Below are positions 24,825-33,794 of a DNA stretch of 51,210 bases, piece after piece. Below the pieces are notes generated by a model. It was not told the DNA's origin and did no database searches. It was given only the letters and a program-made list of their open reading frames with translations. How positions within the stretch are numbered: the stretch's first letter is position 1; every line of letters starts with the position of its first letter. The stretch comes from CAZCAC01 sp964496575 (lineage in GTDB: Bacteria > Planctomycetota > UBA1135 > GCA-002686595), in NCBI GenBank assembly GCA_964496575.1, contig CAZCAC010000058.1, positions 1 to 51,210 of the forward strand, written 5' to 3'. The position numbers were made by a program, and so were the translations under genes.

Positions 24825-25408
24825 CGCGCCGCCGGAAGCTCTCCGCCCGCTTCCTTCGCGCGCCGACGGTGGAGGTCGCGCGCGCGCTGCTCGGCACCGT
24901 CCTGGTCCACGACTCCCCGGGGGGACGCACCGCCGGTCGCATCGTCGAGACCGAGGCGTACCTCTCCGAGGGCGACCCCGCGTGCCACGCCGCGCGCGGC
25001 GAGACGAAACGCAACCGCTCGATGTTCGGGCCCCCGGGGACGGCGTACGTGTACCTGATCTACGGGATCCACCACTGCCTGAACGTCGTCACCGCGCCAC
25101 GCGGAGTGGGGGAGGCGGTCCTGATCCGGGCGCTCGAGCCGCTGAAGGGGCTGGAGCTGATGGCGGCTCGCCGCGGCACCGAGACGCCGAAGAACCTGTG
25201 CAGCGGCCCCGGCAAGCTGGTGCAGGCGATGGGGATCACCCTGGCGCACGACGGGGTGGATCTGCGACGGGGGGAGCTGACGTTGCGGGCCGGTGAGACG
25301 GCGGACCCCCTCTCGATCGAGGTGGGTCCGCGAATCGGCATCCGGGAGGGCGCCGACCTGCCCTTGCGATTCTGCGTGTCGGGCAGCCGATGGGTGTCGA
25401 GGCGTTGA
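24821..25408 (+). CDS. 3-methyladenine (alkyladenine) DNA glycosylase, AAG/MPG family
   Basis: A 195-residue base-excision repair enzyme that removes alkylated or deaminated purines. Diagnostic stretches are GRIVETEAYLSEGDPACHA with the catalytic Glu43, then RNRSMFGPPGTAYVYLIYG supplying the intercalating Tyr, then LCSGPGKLVQAMGI. It ends with FCVSGSRWVS as in full-length members, so it is complete. Start is GTG overlapping the stop of the methyltransferase gene. It converges with the DUF4340 gene with 15 bases between stops. Confidence 0.9.
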   Translation: MTRRRKLSARFLRAPTVEVARALLGTVLVHDSPGGRTAGRIVETEAYLSEGDPACHAARGETKRNRSMFGPPGTAYVYLIYGIHHCLNVVTAPRGVGEAVLIRALEPLKGLELMAARRGTETPKNLCSGPGKLVQAMGITLAHDGVDLRRGELTLRAGETADPLSIEVGPRIGIREGADLPLRFCVSGSRWVSRR

Positions 25409-25423
25409 GCACGCCAGGGCGGC

Positions 25424-26770
25424 TCACCCCTCGGTTCCGTCCCCCGTCTCTTCCTTTTCCTTCTTCTGCTCGCCGGTCTCCTCGTCGGCGGCTCCGGTGC
25501 CGTCCTCGGTCTCGGTTCCGGCCCCGGCACCGTCCTCGGCACCACCGGCCTCCTCGACCGGAGGATCCCCACCGAGGTTGTCGATCGAGGGTTCCTCGGT
25601 TCCCTCCTCCTCGGGCTCTTCCTCCGGCAACGGCTTGAGCAGCTCCTCCATCCGCTTGGCGAAGTTGTTCTTGCTGTACTCGGGGATGACGTAGACCCAC
25701 GGGGTGAGGCGGGCGTTCAGCGCCTCGACCTCCGGCTCCACCTCCTCGGCGGGGCGCGGGGTGGCCTCGGCCTCGACGATCGGCTCGGGGATCTCGCCCT
25801 CCTCGCCTTCGGTGGGCACCTCCTCGGGAGGCGGGGCGGGGCCGACGTCCAGCGTGGGGGCGCCGGTCGGGTCGTAGGCGGCGGAGAAGGCGGCGTAGTG
25901 CTTCTCGTCCTTCTGCCACACCTCGACCGTCACCCGCATGCCGTCCCTGGTCCACAGGCTGGCGATCGAGAGGGGTTCCTCCGGCGCGGTGAACTCGGCG
26001 GCCTGCAGCACGTCCTCGAAGTTGAGGTACTGCATCGAGCCCGCCAGCACGTTGGCCGCGGAGGTGTACTTCAGCTCGCGATCCACCGGCAGCTCGTGCA
26101 GGGTGTAGTCGTCCTCGGAGTCCTTCTTCGAGATCGTCAGCACCTCGCCGTCGGTGTGCGTGACCCGGGCGGCGCGCACGTCGTTGCGCTGGATCTCCAG
26201 GATCTTCTTGTCCAGCCACTCGTCCGCCTTCTCGGGGAGAGGCGGCAGGCTGCCCTCGACCAGCCAGGACTCGGGGTCGGAGGCCCGGCGGCAGTAGAAG
26301 TTCTCGCCGCGGGTTCCCTCGCGAGGCTTGCCGACGATCAGCGAAGCGACCACGGCCCCCGCGGAGTCCTTCAGCGTGAGCTGCTTCGACTGGAACTCGG
26401 CCTCCAGGTCGGAGTTGACCGCCTGCACTCCGAGCCGCTCGTACGACGCGGGGTTCGAGGTCTTCTGCTCGAGCTTCTCCAGCTCGGCGAGGCCGATCAA
26501 CGCCGGGCGCACCTTGTCCATCAGGACCGGGTAGCCCCCGCGGTCGACGAGCTTCCAGGAGGGATCCCCCTGCTCGAAGGTGAAGAGCCCCTCGGAGGTG
26601 GTCAGCTCCAGGGTCGCCACGTCGTTGATCTGGTCGATCAGCTCGGGGAAGAGCGCGCCGCCCTTCTCCTCGACCTCGGCCTCCGGCGAGCCGGAGTTGT
26701 AGGCGAGCAGTCCGATCAGGATCAGGATCGCGGCCGCGACGGCCGCACCGATGAGCGTCTTGGCGTTCAT
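25424..26770 (-). CDS. DUF4340-domain protein of Gld-like ABC operon
   Basis: A 448-residue membrane-anchored protein. A single N-terminal helix (MNAKTLIGAAVAAAILILIGLLAY) is followed by an extracytoplasmic DUF4340 domain, visible as repeated beta segments such as INDVATLELTTSEGLFTFE and AKSDEWLD-type blocks (here KADEWLDKKIL). The C-terminal 90 residues are extremely acidic and Pro/Gly-rich and probably disordered. It is the last gene of a four-gene operon: the GldG-type gene ends 3 bases upstream. DUF4340 proteins regularly accompany GldG-like subunits; the substrate is unknown. Confidence 0.8.
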   Translation of the reverse strand: MNAKTLIGAAVAAAILILIGLLAYNSGSPEAEVEEKGGALFPELIDQINDVATLELTTSEGLFTFEQGDPSWKLVDRGGYPVLMDKVRPALIGLAELEKLEQKTSNPASYERLGVQAVNSDLEAEFQSKQLTLKDSAGAVVASLIVGKPREGTRGENFYCRRASDPESWLVEGSLPPLPEKADEWLDKKILEIQRNDVRAARVTHTDGEVLTISKKDSEDDYTLHELPVDRELKYTSAANVLAGSMQYLNFEDVLQAAEFTAPEEPLSIASLWTRDGMRVTVEVWQKDEKHYAAFSAAYDPTGAPTLDVGPAPPPEEVPTEGEEGEIPEPIVEAEATPRPAEEVEPEVEALNARLTPWVYVIPEYSKNNFAKRMEELLKPLPEEEPEEEGTEEPSIDNLGGDPPVEEAGGAEDGAGAGTETEDGTGAADEETGEQKKEKEETGDGTEG

Positions 26771-26773
26771 CTG

Positions 26774-28684
26774 TCAGCTCCTCTTTCGATTCACGCGGTA
26801 CAGCCCCATGGCGGCGGCGAGGATCGCGATCACCAGGGGCAGGGCGACGATGTTGAAGAACTTGACCCAGCTTCCCAGCCGCTCGATGTCCTTCATCAGC
26901 GAGTGGTTCACGTCGCGCAGCTTGCGGTTGGTCTCCAGCTGCTCGGCGCGGTAGTTCTCGATCTCCTCCCGCTGTTCAGGCGTGAGGATCATCGAGCTGA
27001 CGCCGCCCTCCTTCTGGCTCTGTAGCTCGTTGATGCGACGTTCGGTCTCCGCCAGCTTGTCCTCCAGCGCCTGTTTCTCGGTCTGGAAGCGGTTGTTGGC
27101 CTCCTCGAGCATCTCCTCCACCCGGGTGAAGGGGCGGGCGAAGCCGGGCCGGCTGCGGAGGCTGATCATGTCCTCGTCACCGGTCAGGTTGTCGATGGTG
27201 TTGACGAGAAGATCGTAGTTGTTGGCCTTGGTCTGCACCTCGAGCTGCATGTTCCCGAGGCGCGCCAGCTGGACCCAGATTTTGTGGTACAGCATGTCCG
27301 CGTCGGCGATGGCGACGACCTGGATGTCGCCTTCGGTCTTCCACCCGTCCTCGGGCGGCGTCGGCGGGGGCGGCGGCTCTTCGCCCTCGGCGACCGGCTT
27401 CTCCGGCGGGCCGTCGGGGTAGGCGGTCTTGGCCGGGCCGCTGATGCGCGCACCGACGGTCAGCTCCTCGCCGCTCTCGACGAAGTCCTTCAGGAGGCCG
27501 GCGGGATCGGGCCCCATGGCGATCTTGATCCGCTCCATCTCCATCGAGTCCTCGCTGGTCCAGAGAAGCCGGGAGAAGCTCGTGGTCGCGTCGGGAGTGG
27601 GGCTCAGGATCCCCGCCGCCAGCAGGCTGATCTTCTTCAGGTCGCGGGCGATCGGGTCGTCGGGGCTGACGTTGTCCGAGGGCAGGTCCGTCCAGACCAC
27701 GTACGGGGTCTGCTCGCCGGGAGCCAGCGCGACGACGCGCGCATTGCCGCGGTCGGCGGCCAGCTTCTCGGGCGTCAGCTCGAAGCCCCAGGCCTTCAGC
27801 AGCGGTCCGAGGTCGGAGGTGCGGTTGGCGCTGAAGGCGCTCATCCGGTCCTGCGGGTTGATCCCCTCGGAGTCGAGGTCGCAGTGCGGGTCGAGGAAGG
27901 CGATGATCTTGCCGCCGCCCAGCGCGAACTGGTCGATCTCGAAGAGCAGCTCGTCCGGGAGCTCCTTCGGGTGGACCAGCAGCAGGATGTCGATCTCCTC
28001 GGGCAGCTCGGTCGCCCGGCGCTCGATCGTCACCACGTCGAAGGTGTTGCGCAGCTTGGTCAGGAAGTACCACGGCTCGCCACCGCGCGACCGCGGGTCC
28101 ATCGGGTTGGGGGGCGTCCCCTGGATCGGCAGCGCGCTCAGCACGCCGACCGTGTACCGCTCGAGGTTGGTCAGGCCGTAGACCAGCTTGGTGATGTCGT
28201 ACTCGAGGAAGTTCTCCCGCGAGGGGATGAAGAGGGGGATCCGGTCCTCGTCACCGACGTCATTGCTGCCGGCGAGGCCGAAGTAGACGAGGTCGCCCGC
28301 CTGGCTCACCGGAGTCGGCGAGAGTCCGTAGGAACGCGCCTCCTCCTCTTCTTCCGAGAAGCGCTCGGGGTCGATCACCAGGAGCTTCAGCTGACCGTCC
28401 GCCTGCTTCTCGTACTCCTCGAGCAGCTCGGTGACGCGCTGGGCGTAGCCGAGGAGCCCCGGCGCCTTCTTGGTCGCCGCCTTCTTGGAGTAGTAGAGGC
28501 GGAGTGTCACCGGCTCCTCCATCTTGGCCAGGACGTTCTTCGTGCCATCGGACAGCGTGAACAGCTTGGCCTCGGTCAGGTCGAGCTGCGTGGAGGTGAA
28601 GATCGCTCCGCCGGCGAGGTTCACGCCGAAGAAGAGCAGGATCAGGATGGCCAGGCCGACCAGGGCGTAGGTTCTCTTGTTCAT
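26774..28684 (-). CDS. GldG-family ABC transporter auxiliary protein
   Basis: A 636-residue protein anchored by an N-terminal helix (YALVGLAILILLFFGVNLAGG) and a C-terminal helix (about 605-628), with a large extracytoplasmic part between. The ABC_transp_aux region includes FTLSDGTKNVLAKMEEPVTLRLYYS and DPERFSEEEEEARSYGL, and GGGKIIAFLDPH later. A coiled coil (about 540-600, ALEDKLAETERRINELQSQ) precedes the last helix. GldG belongs to the gliding-associated ABC complex in Bacteroidota; in Planctomycetota the same gene set is common, but gliding is not established. AAGGAG precedes the ATG. Confidence 0.85.
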   Translation of the reverse strand: MNKRTYALVGLAILILLFFGVNLAGGAIFTSTQLDLTEAKLFTLSDGTKNVLAKMEEPVTLRLYYSKKAATKKAPGLLGYAQRVTELLEEYEKQADGQLKLLVIDPERFSEEEEEARSYGLSPTPVSQAGDLVYFGLAGSNDVGDEDRIPLFIPSRENFLEYDITKLVYGLTNLERYTVGVLSALPIQGTPPNPMDPRSRGGEPWYFLTKLRNTFDVVTIERRATELPEEIDILLLVHPKELPDELLFEIDQFALGGGKIIAFLDPHCDLDSEGINPQDRMSAFSANRTSDLGPLLKAWGFELTPEKLAADRGNARVVALAPGEQTPYVVWTDLPSDNVSPDDPIARDLKKISLLAAGILSPTPDATTSFSRLLWTSEDSMEMERIKIAMGPDPAGLLKDFVESGEELTVGARISGPAKTAYPDGPPEKPVAEGEEPPPPPTPPEDGWKTEGDIQVVAIADADMLYHKIWVQLARLGNMQLEVQTKANNYDLLVNTIDNLTGDEDMISLRSRPGFARPFTRVEEMLEEANNRFQTEKQALEDKLAETERRINELQSQKEGGVSSMILTPEQREEIENYRAEQLETNRKLRDVNHSLMKDIERLGSWVKFFNIVALPLVIAILAAAMGLYRVNRKRS

Positions 28685-28700
28685 CGGTATCTCTCCTTGA

Positions 28701-29444
28701 CTAGTCGGCTTTCTTGGCGTCGATGACCAGGGCGTTGGCCAGGAGGAAGCAGACGATCAGCGATCCGAAGAAGATCACGTCGCGCAGATCGATCAGGCCG
28801 CGGGTGATGCTGTCGAAGTGAGTCAGGAAGCTGAACGAGCGCACCGTGTCGAGCACGCTGTCGGGCGCCCAGCCGCTGAAGAAGTCCAGCACGGCCGGGA
28901 AGCCGGCCAGGATGAACAGGAGGCAGACGCAGGCGCTGATCACGAAGGAGATCACCTGGTTGCGCGTCAACCCGGAGATGAACACCCCGATCGCCAGGTA
29001 GGCGCCCGACATGAACAGGCTGCCGAGGTAGCTGGCGAAGATCACCCCGTTGTCGGGATCGCCGAGGTAGTTGACCGTCAGCCACATCGGGAAGGTCAGC
29101 ACCAGCGAGATCCCCGCGAAGCACCACGCCGCGAGGAACTTGCCCGTCACCGCCTGGGTGGTCGAGATCGGCAGGGTCATCAGGAGCTCGATCGTTCCTG
29201 AGCGCCGCTCCTCCGACCACACGCGCATCGAGATCGCCGGGATCAGGAAGAGGTACAGCCAGGGGTGGAAGGTGAAGAAGCGCTGCAGGTCCGCCTGCCC
29301 GGCGCCGTCGTCGGGGTAGAAGTCCCCGAAGTAGAAGGCCATGAACCCGGTCAGGCCGAGGAACACGACGATGAACACGTAGGCGACCGGGGTGGCGAAG
29401 TAGCCGCCGAGCTCGCGCTTGAAGATGGTGATGGTATTGCTCAC
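28701..29444 (-). CDS. ABC-2 type permease subunit (GldF-like)
   Basis: A 247-residue inner-membrane protein with about six transmembrane helices. It opens TIFKRELGGYFATPVAYVFI and carries the ABC-2 coupling motif EERRSGTIELLMTLP after the second helix, as in GldF and NosY-like permeases. Start is GTG at 29444 with AAGGAGGAG upstream. It sits between the ATPase gene and the GldG gene, both within 20 bases, so the complex is probably ATPase dimer, permease, GldG and DUF4340 protein. Confidence 0.88.
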   Translation of the reverse strand: MSNTITIFKRELGGYFATPVAYVFIVVFLGLTGFMAFYFGDFYPDDGAGQADLQRFFTFHPWLYLFLIPAISMRVWSEERRSGTIELLMTLPISTTQAVTGKFLAAWCFAGISLVLTFPMWLTVNYLGDPDNGVIFASYLGSLFMSGAYLAIGVFISGLTRNQVISFVISACVCLLFILAGFPAVLDFFSGWAPDSVLDTVRSFSFLTHFDSITRGLIDLRDVIFFGSLIVCFLLANALVIDAKKAD

Positions 29445-29463
29445 TTCGATCTCCTCCTTCGGC

Positions 29464-30399
29464 TCAGGCCCGGTTGCCGGTGATGTTGCGGAAGACCTCG
29501 TCGAGGCGACCTCCCTCGACGCTGAGGTGATCCACCTCCCAGTCCTTCTCGTGCGCGACCTTGCTCAACGGGCCGAGGATCGCCGCCCCGTCGTCAGGGT
29601 AGATCAGGAAGCTCTCGAAGCCCTCGTCGGCGTCGCACTCCTCGACCATGTGCACGTTGTCGAGGCTGCGCAGCGCCTCGATGTCGCCGGCGGTGCCGGC
29701 CCGGACCTTCAGCGAGATCGCGTTGTGCAGCTTCGACATCTTCTGCATCTCCTCGGGAGTGCCGTCGAAGACCAGCTTGCCGGCGTCGATGATGATCGCC
29801 CGGCTGCAGACCGCGGGGACCTCCTCGAGGATGTGCGTCGAGAGCACGATGCACTTGTCCTTCGCCATCTCGCGGATCAGCGCGCGCACTTCGTGCTTCT
29901 GGTTGGGATCGAGCCCGTCGGTCGGCTCGTCGAGGATCAGCACCTCGGGGTCGTGCAGGATCGCCTGGGCGATGCCGACCCGGCGCTTGTAGCCCTTGGA
30001 GAGGGTGTCGATGCGCTGGTGCAACACGCCGGTCAGGTGGACCATCCTGACCACCTTCTCGATCCGCGCCGTCCGCTCGCCCGCGGGGATCGCCCGCACC
30101 TCCGCGATGAAGCGCAGGAAGCTCGCCGGGGTCATGTCGCCGTAGAGGGGTGCGCCCTCCGGCAGGTAGCCGACCCGCTTCTTGACCTCGATGGGAGCGG
30201 TGAGGATGTCGTGGCCGCAGACCACGGCGGTCCCCGCCGACGGGGTCAGGAAGCCGGTGACCATCTTCATGGTCGTGGACTTCCCGGCACCGTTGGGGCC
30301 GAGGAAACCGAGGACTTCCCCCTTGGCGACGGAAAAGCTGATGTTCTCCACCGCGGTCAGGGGACCGAACTGCTTGCTGAGGTTCCGTATCTCGATCAT
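29464..30399 (-). CDS. ABC transporter ATP-binding protein (GldA-like)
   Basis: A 311-residue cytoplasmic ATPase powering the permease encoded next to it. It has Walker A GPNGAGKST at 34-42, a Q-loop region VGYLPEGAPLYGDMTP, a signature LSKGYKRRVGIAQ (LSKGY instead of LSGGQ, common in this subfamily), Walker B VLILDEPTDGLDP, and the switch His in VLSTH. A C-terminal domain of about 90 residues is typical of CcmA/NatA-like export ATPases. The ATG at 30399 begins the conserved MIEIRNLSK; an earlier in-frame start is not supported by similarity. First gene of the operon. Confidence 0.92.
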   Translation of the reverse strand: MIEIRNLSKQFGPLTAVENISFSVAKGEVLGFLGPNGAGKSTTMKMVTGFLTPSAGTAVVCGHDILTAPIEVKKRVGYLPEGAPLYGDMTPASFLRFIAEVRAIPAGERTARIEKVVRMVHLTGVLHQRIDTLSKGYKRRVGIAQAILHDPEVLILDEPTDGLDPNQKHEVRALIREMAKDKCIVLSTHILEEVPAVCSRAIIIDAGKLVFDGTPEEMQKMSKLHNAISLKVRAGTAGDIEALRSLDNVHMVEECDADEGFESFLIYPDDGAAILGPLSKVAHEKDWEVDHLSVEGGRLDEVFRNITGNRA

Positions 30400-30686
30400 C
30401 AGGACGAGAGGGGCGAGGAGTGAACCGGGTTGGCGCGATCGTTCCGGCGCCACGGCTCCAGCGGGGCCGTGTCTGCACGAAACGGGGGGGAGATCTTAAG
30501 CACCGATTCGTCGAGGGCAAGAGTTCTACGCACTGGAGCGGATGGCGCCCGTAACGGATCGGTGAGGGGTTCGCTACGGGCTGGCGGCCCGTCCGTTGGC
30601 GGAGATTCCCGCGGCTCACCCGAGGAAATGGACGCGGCCCTCGGCTAGGGTCTCACCGACTCCATCCGACCGACTCCCCCTTCCCC
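30400..30686. other. Divergent intergenic region between ABC operon and DUF481 gene
   Basis: This 287-base region must hold the promoters of the minus-strand ABC operon and the plus-strand DUF481 gene. I find no convincing paired -35/-10 boxes, riboswitch or small gene in it. Confidence 0.3.
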
Positions 30687-31496
30687 ATGCTTTCGGCGCT
30701 CCTCCTCCCGCTACCTCTCGTCCTGGCCGGGGCCTCCTCCGCGCCCCTTCCCGACCAGGAGAGCCTCGAGAAGACCTCCGAGAAGGTCCTGCGCGACGTC
30801 CCCCCCGATCCCCTCCTCGGGGAGAACGCGGGCGAGGACTGGTCGGGGTCCCTGAGCGCCGGGGCCAGCCGCTCCACCGGGGCCGGCCGGCCGCAGACCC
30901 TCACCGCCTCGGGCTCGGTGACCCGGCGGGGGGACCGCCACCGGGCCCGCCTCGCCGGGTTCTGGTACCACGCCGGGCAGCGAGACTCCACCGGCGAGCA
31001 CCGGACCACCCAGCGCCACTTCGGCGGCTCGCTCCAGCTCGACTACTTCTTCGCCGCCAAGGACTACTTCCTCTTCAATACCAGCGGCGAGCGCAACCTC
31101 AAGGCGGACCTCGACCTGCGCCTCACCTCCGGGGTCGGGTACGGCCGCCAGTTCGCCGAGGGCGAGCGGTGGACCGTCTCGGCGGAGATCGGCGGAGGGT
31201 GGTTCTACGAGGACTTCGGCGGCGGCCCCCCCGACGAGCTCGGCCGCGCCCGCCTCGGCTACCACTGGCGGTGGCGCGGCGACTCCCCGCTGGGCCTGGA
31301 GCAGCGCGGGGAGCTCTTCCCCGGCCTGCGCCACGGCGACCACCTCCAGTCCCGCCTGGTCAGTCAGCTGCGCTACGACTTCGGTCGAGCGGTCTTCGGC
31401 CAGGCCGAATGGCGGCACGAGTGGGTCAACGCCCCCGCCGAGGAGCGCGAGCGCACCGATCAGTACCTGGTGCTCACCCTCGGCCTGAAGTTCTGA
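30687..31496 (+). CDS. DUF481-family outer-membrane protein
   Basis: A 269-residue exported protein. A signal peptide (MLSALLLPLPLVLAGASSA) and a short acidic linker lead into alternating amphipathic strands typical of a beta-barrel, ending in Phe (LTLGLKF). DUF481 (YdiY-like) features are WSGSLSAGASRSTGAGRPQT, a mid-protein GVGYGRQFAEGERWTVSAEI, and DQYLVLTLGLKF. Family members are reported as salt-induced outer-membrane proteins; the substrate is unknown. The fused metal transporter follows after 15 bases, so they may be co-expressed as outer and inner membrane components. Confidence 0.7.
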   Translation: MLSALLLPLPLVLAGASSAPLPDQESLEKTSEKVLRDVPPDPLLGENAGEDWSGSLSAGASRSTGAGRPQTLTASGSVTRRGDRHRARLAGFWYHAGQRDSTGEHRTTQRHFGGSLQLDYFFAAKDYFLFNTSGERNLKADLDLRLTSGVGYGRQFAEGERWTVSAEIGGGWFYEDFGGGPPDELGRARLGYHWRWRGDSPLGLEQRGELFPGLRHGDHLQSRLVSQLRYDFGRAVFGQAEWRHEWVNAPAEERERTDQYLVLTLGLKF

Positions 31497-31511
31497 CCCT
31501 CCCGCCCCGCC

Positions 31512-33401
31512 TTGGACTTCTCCACCACCAGCACCATCCTGGCGTTCATCGCCGCCACGCTGATCGGCGCGTTGCCGCCGGTGATCCGGCGCTGGAGCGA
31601 GAAGGGACTGCACCTCTTCATCGCCGTCTCGGCCGGGGTCCTGCTCGGCACGGTCTTCCTCGAGCTCCTGCCCGAGCTCGGCTCGGCGGCGGCGGTGGAG
31701 GAGGGGCACGAGGGGCACGGCCACGAGCCGCACCCTTCCACGGCGCCCTGGCTCGCCGCGCTGGTCGGGTTCCTCGGGCTGTTCCTGCTCGAGAAGGTCT
31801 GGCTGCGCGGCAACGAGGAGCGCGAGAAGGTCGACCCGCACACGGTGATCTGGCTGTCGACCTACATCGGCATCAGCTTCCACGCCTTCGTCGCCGGGCT
31901 CGGCTTCGCCGCGCTGGAGATGCGCGCGCTGATCCTGGTGCCGCTGCTCTGGCACAAGCTGACCGAGTCCTTCTCCCTGACCGCGGTGATGAGCCTCGCC
32001 GGGGTCCGGCGCGGCTCCAGCTGGGGGTTGATCGGGCTCTTCTCGCTGGTGACGCCGGCGGGGTTCCTGCTCGGCCGCGAGGTCCTCTCCGCGGAGTTCG
32101 GCGGCGCGCAGGTGCTGACCGGGCTCGCCTGCGGGACCTTCCTGTACGTCGCCGCGTGCGACCTCCTGCCCGAGGTCTTCCACCACCTCGGCGGCCGCCG
32201 CACGCCGCGCATCGTCGCGCTCGTCGCCGGCATCGTCGCGGTGGCCATCGTGCCGCACGGGGGTCACGTCGAGGACAGCTTCCTCGTCGTCACCCTCCTG
32301 TCGTCCTGGCACGTCTTCACCGCGATGGCGCCGTACCTGCTCTTCGGCTTCGCCGTCGCTGGACTGCTCAGCCAGTGGCTGAAGCCGCGCTGGCTCTCCC
32401 GCTTCCTCTCCGGCGAGAACGTGCGCTCGGTGGGCACCGCGTCGGTGATCGGCGCGCCACTCCCCCTGTGCTCCTGCTCGGTCCTGCCCGTCGCCGCCTC
32501 GCTGCGCCGCGCCGGGGCGAGCAAGGGGGCGACCAGCGCCTTCCTGGTCTCGACCCCCGAGACCGGGGTCGACTCGGTCAGCGTGACGTGGGGGCTGCTC
32601 GATCCGCTCCTGACCGTGGCGCGTCCGCTGGCCTCGATCCTCTCGGCGCTCCTGACCGGGCTCGGGGTGAGCTGGTTCGCGCGCAGCGGGGGTGACGACG
32701 AGCCGGACGCGGGACTCGAGTCCGCGAAGACCTCAGCCGAGTGCTGCTCCTCGTCCGACGAGGCGAAGTCGTGTGGACCCGGACCCGACGAGGGGATCGC
32801 GGAGGAGGCGGGGGTGACCGGCGGATTCCTGCGCCGCGCGCTGCACTACGCCTTCGTCGAGATGTTCGACGATCTCGCCGGGGCGCTGGTGCTCGGCGTG
32901 ATCCTCTCCGGCGCCGTGGCGGCGATCCTGCCCGAGGAGCTCTTCACCGAGTCGGTGCTCTCGGGAGGCGGGGGGATCCTCCTGATGCTGGTGATCGGCA
33001 TCCCGGTCTACGTCTGCGCCGCCGCGTCGACGCCGATCGCCGCGGTCCTGATCCTGAAGGGGCTCTCTCCCGGCGCCGCGCTGGTCTTCCTGCTGGCGGG
33101 GCCGGCGACCAACCTCGCGACGCTGTCGGTGATGATGCGCTACCTGGGCAAGCGGGCGGTGGTGGTGCACCTCGTGATCCTCGCCGCGGTCACCCTCGCC
33201 CTCGGCTTCGCGGTGGACGGGATCTACGACGCCCTGGAGATCACGCCGTCCGCGCGGGCGGGGGAGGAGCACGGCGAGGTCGGGGCGTGGGTCGGGCAGC
33301 TGTACGCGGCGCTGCTCGGGCTGCTGATCCTGGCCACCGGGTACCGGGCGTTGGTAAGGCGGCTCACCCGCTCGGGGGGAAGCTGGGCGAGAGCGGAGTG
33401 A
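31512..33401 (+). CDS. Fusion of ZIP-family metal transporter and SO_0444-type Cu/Zn efflux permease
   Basis: A 629-residue inner-membrane protein. Residues about 1-250 look like a ZIP transporter. There is a His-rich loop (EEGHEGHGHEPH, near 68-79), FHAFVAGLGFAALE in place of TM4, and HKLTESFSL keeping the His/Glu pair of TM5. Residues about 255-605 are a PF03773-type permease with the SO_0444 signature GAPLPLCSCSVLPVA (314 on), then FLVSTPETGVDSV, and a later repeat half (YVCAAASTPIAAVLILKG). A Cys-rich linker (ECCSSSDEAKSCG, about 410-422) divides the permease halves. Start is TTG at 31512 without a clear ribosome site. Joining an uptake-type and an efflux-type fold in one chain is unusual. 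Confidence 0.8.
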   Translation: MDFSTTSTILAFIAATLIGALPPVIRRWSEKGLHLFIAVSAGVLLGTVFLELLPELGSAAAVEEGHEGHGHEPHPSTAPWLAALVGFLGLFLLEKVWLRGNEEREKVDPHTVIWLSTYIGISFHAFVAGLGFAALEMRALILVPLLWHKLTESFSLTAVMSLAGVRRGSSWGLIGLFSLVTPAGFLLGREVLSAEFGGAQVLTGLACGTFLYVAACDLLPEVFHHLGGRRTPRIVALVAGIVAVAIVPHGGHVEDSFLVVTLLSSWHVFTAMAPYLLFGFAVAGLLSQWLKPRWLSRFLSGENVRSVGTASVIGAPLPLCSCSVLPVAASLRRAGASKGATSAFLVSTPETGVDSVSVTWGLLDPLLTVARPLASILSALLTGLGVSWFARSGGDDEPDAGLESAKTSAECCSSSDEAKSCGPGPDEGIAEEAGVTGGFLRRALHYAFVEMFDDLAGALVLGVILSGAVAAILPEELFTESVLSGGGGILLMLVIGIPVYVCAAASTPIAAVLILKGLSPGAALVFLLAGPATNLATLSVMMRYLGKRAVVVHLVILAAVTLALGFAVDGIYDALEITPSARAGEEHGEVGAWVGQLYAALLGLLILATGYRALVRRLTRSGGSWARAE

Positions 33402-33794
33402 GCCGCGGGGACGTGGTGCGATTCGGTTTGGATCTTCCCCAGGTACGATGCGGAGTCGTCGGGCCGCGGGCTCTGGGGATCGCGCTCGCCATCTTTGCTT
33501 CTTGATATCGAGATGTCGGCGTAACCGTCGATGACACAGGAGCTTATCGTCTTTTGCCCCCCCTCCCCCCCCCCGGGGACGGCGGGACTATTCACTTGCG
33601 AAAGGGTGCATCCCTGGTTCCCATCAGCAAAGAGCCAAGGCTCCATTGGCTTCTTCGATGCTCGCGTCTAGCTCGTCACAGGCCCACGATCACGCAGGGT
33701 GATCTTCCTGCCTTGCAGGACCACGAGGGCACTGGGACTGCCGTCCTCTCGAGCCGGGTGTGGGCGCTTACCACAACGTCCAAGAGGAGATCTC
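33402..33794. other. Intergenic region with C-tract upstream of Cys-rich protein
   Basis: A 393-base stretch without a recognisable gene. It contains an unusual pyrimidine tract C7-T-C10 (33557-33574) immediately followed by GGGG, which could fold back or slip. The composition turns less GC-rich here and stays so to about 37.8 kb. A purine-rich site (AGAGGAGA, about 33783) precedes the next ATG. Confidence 0.45.
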
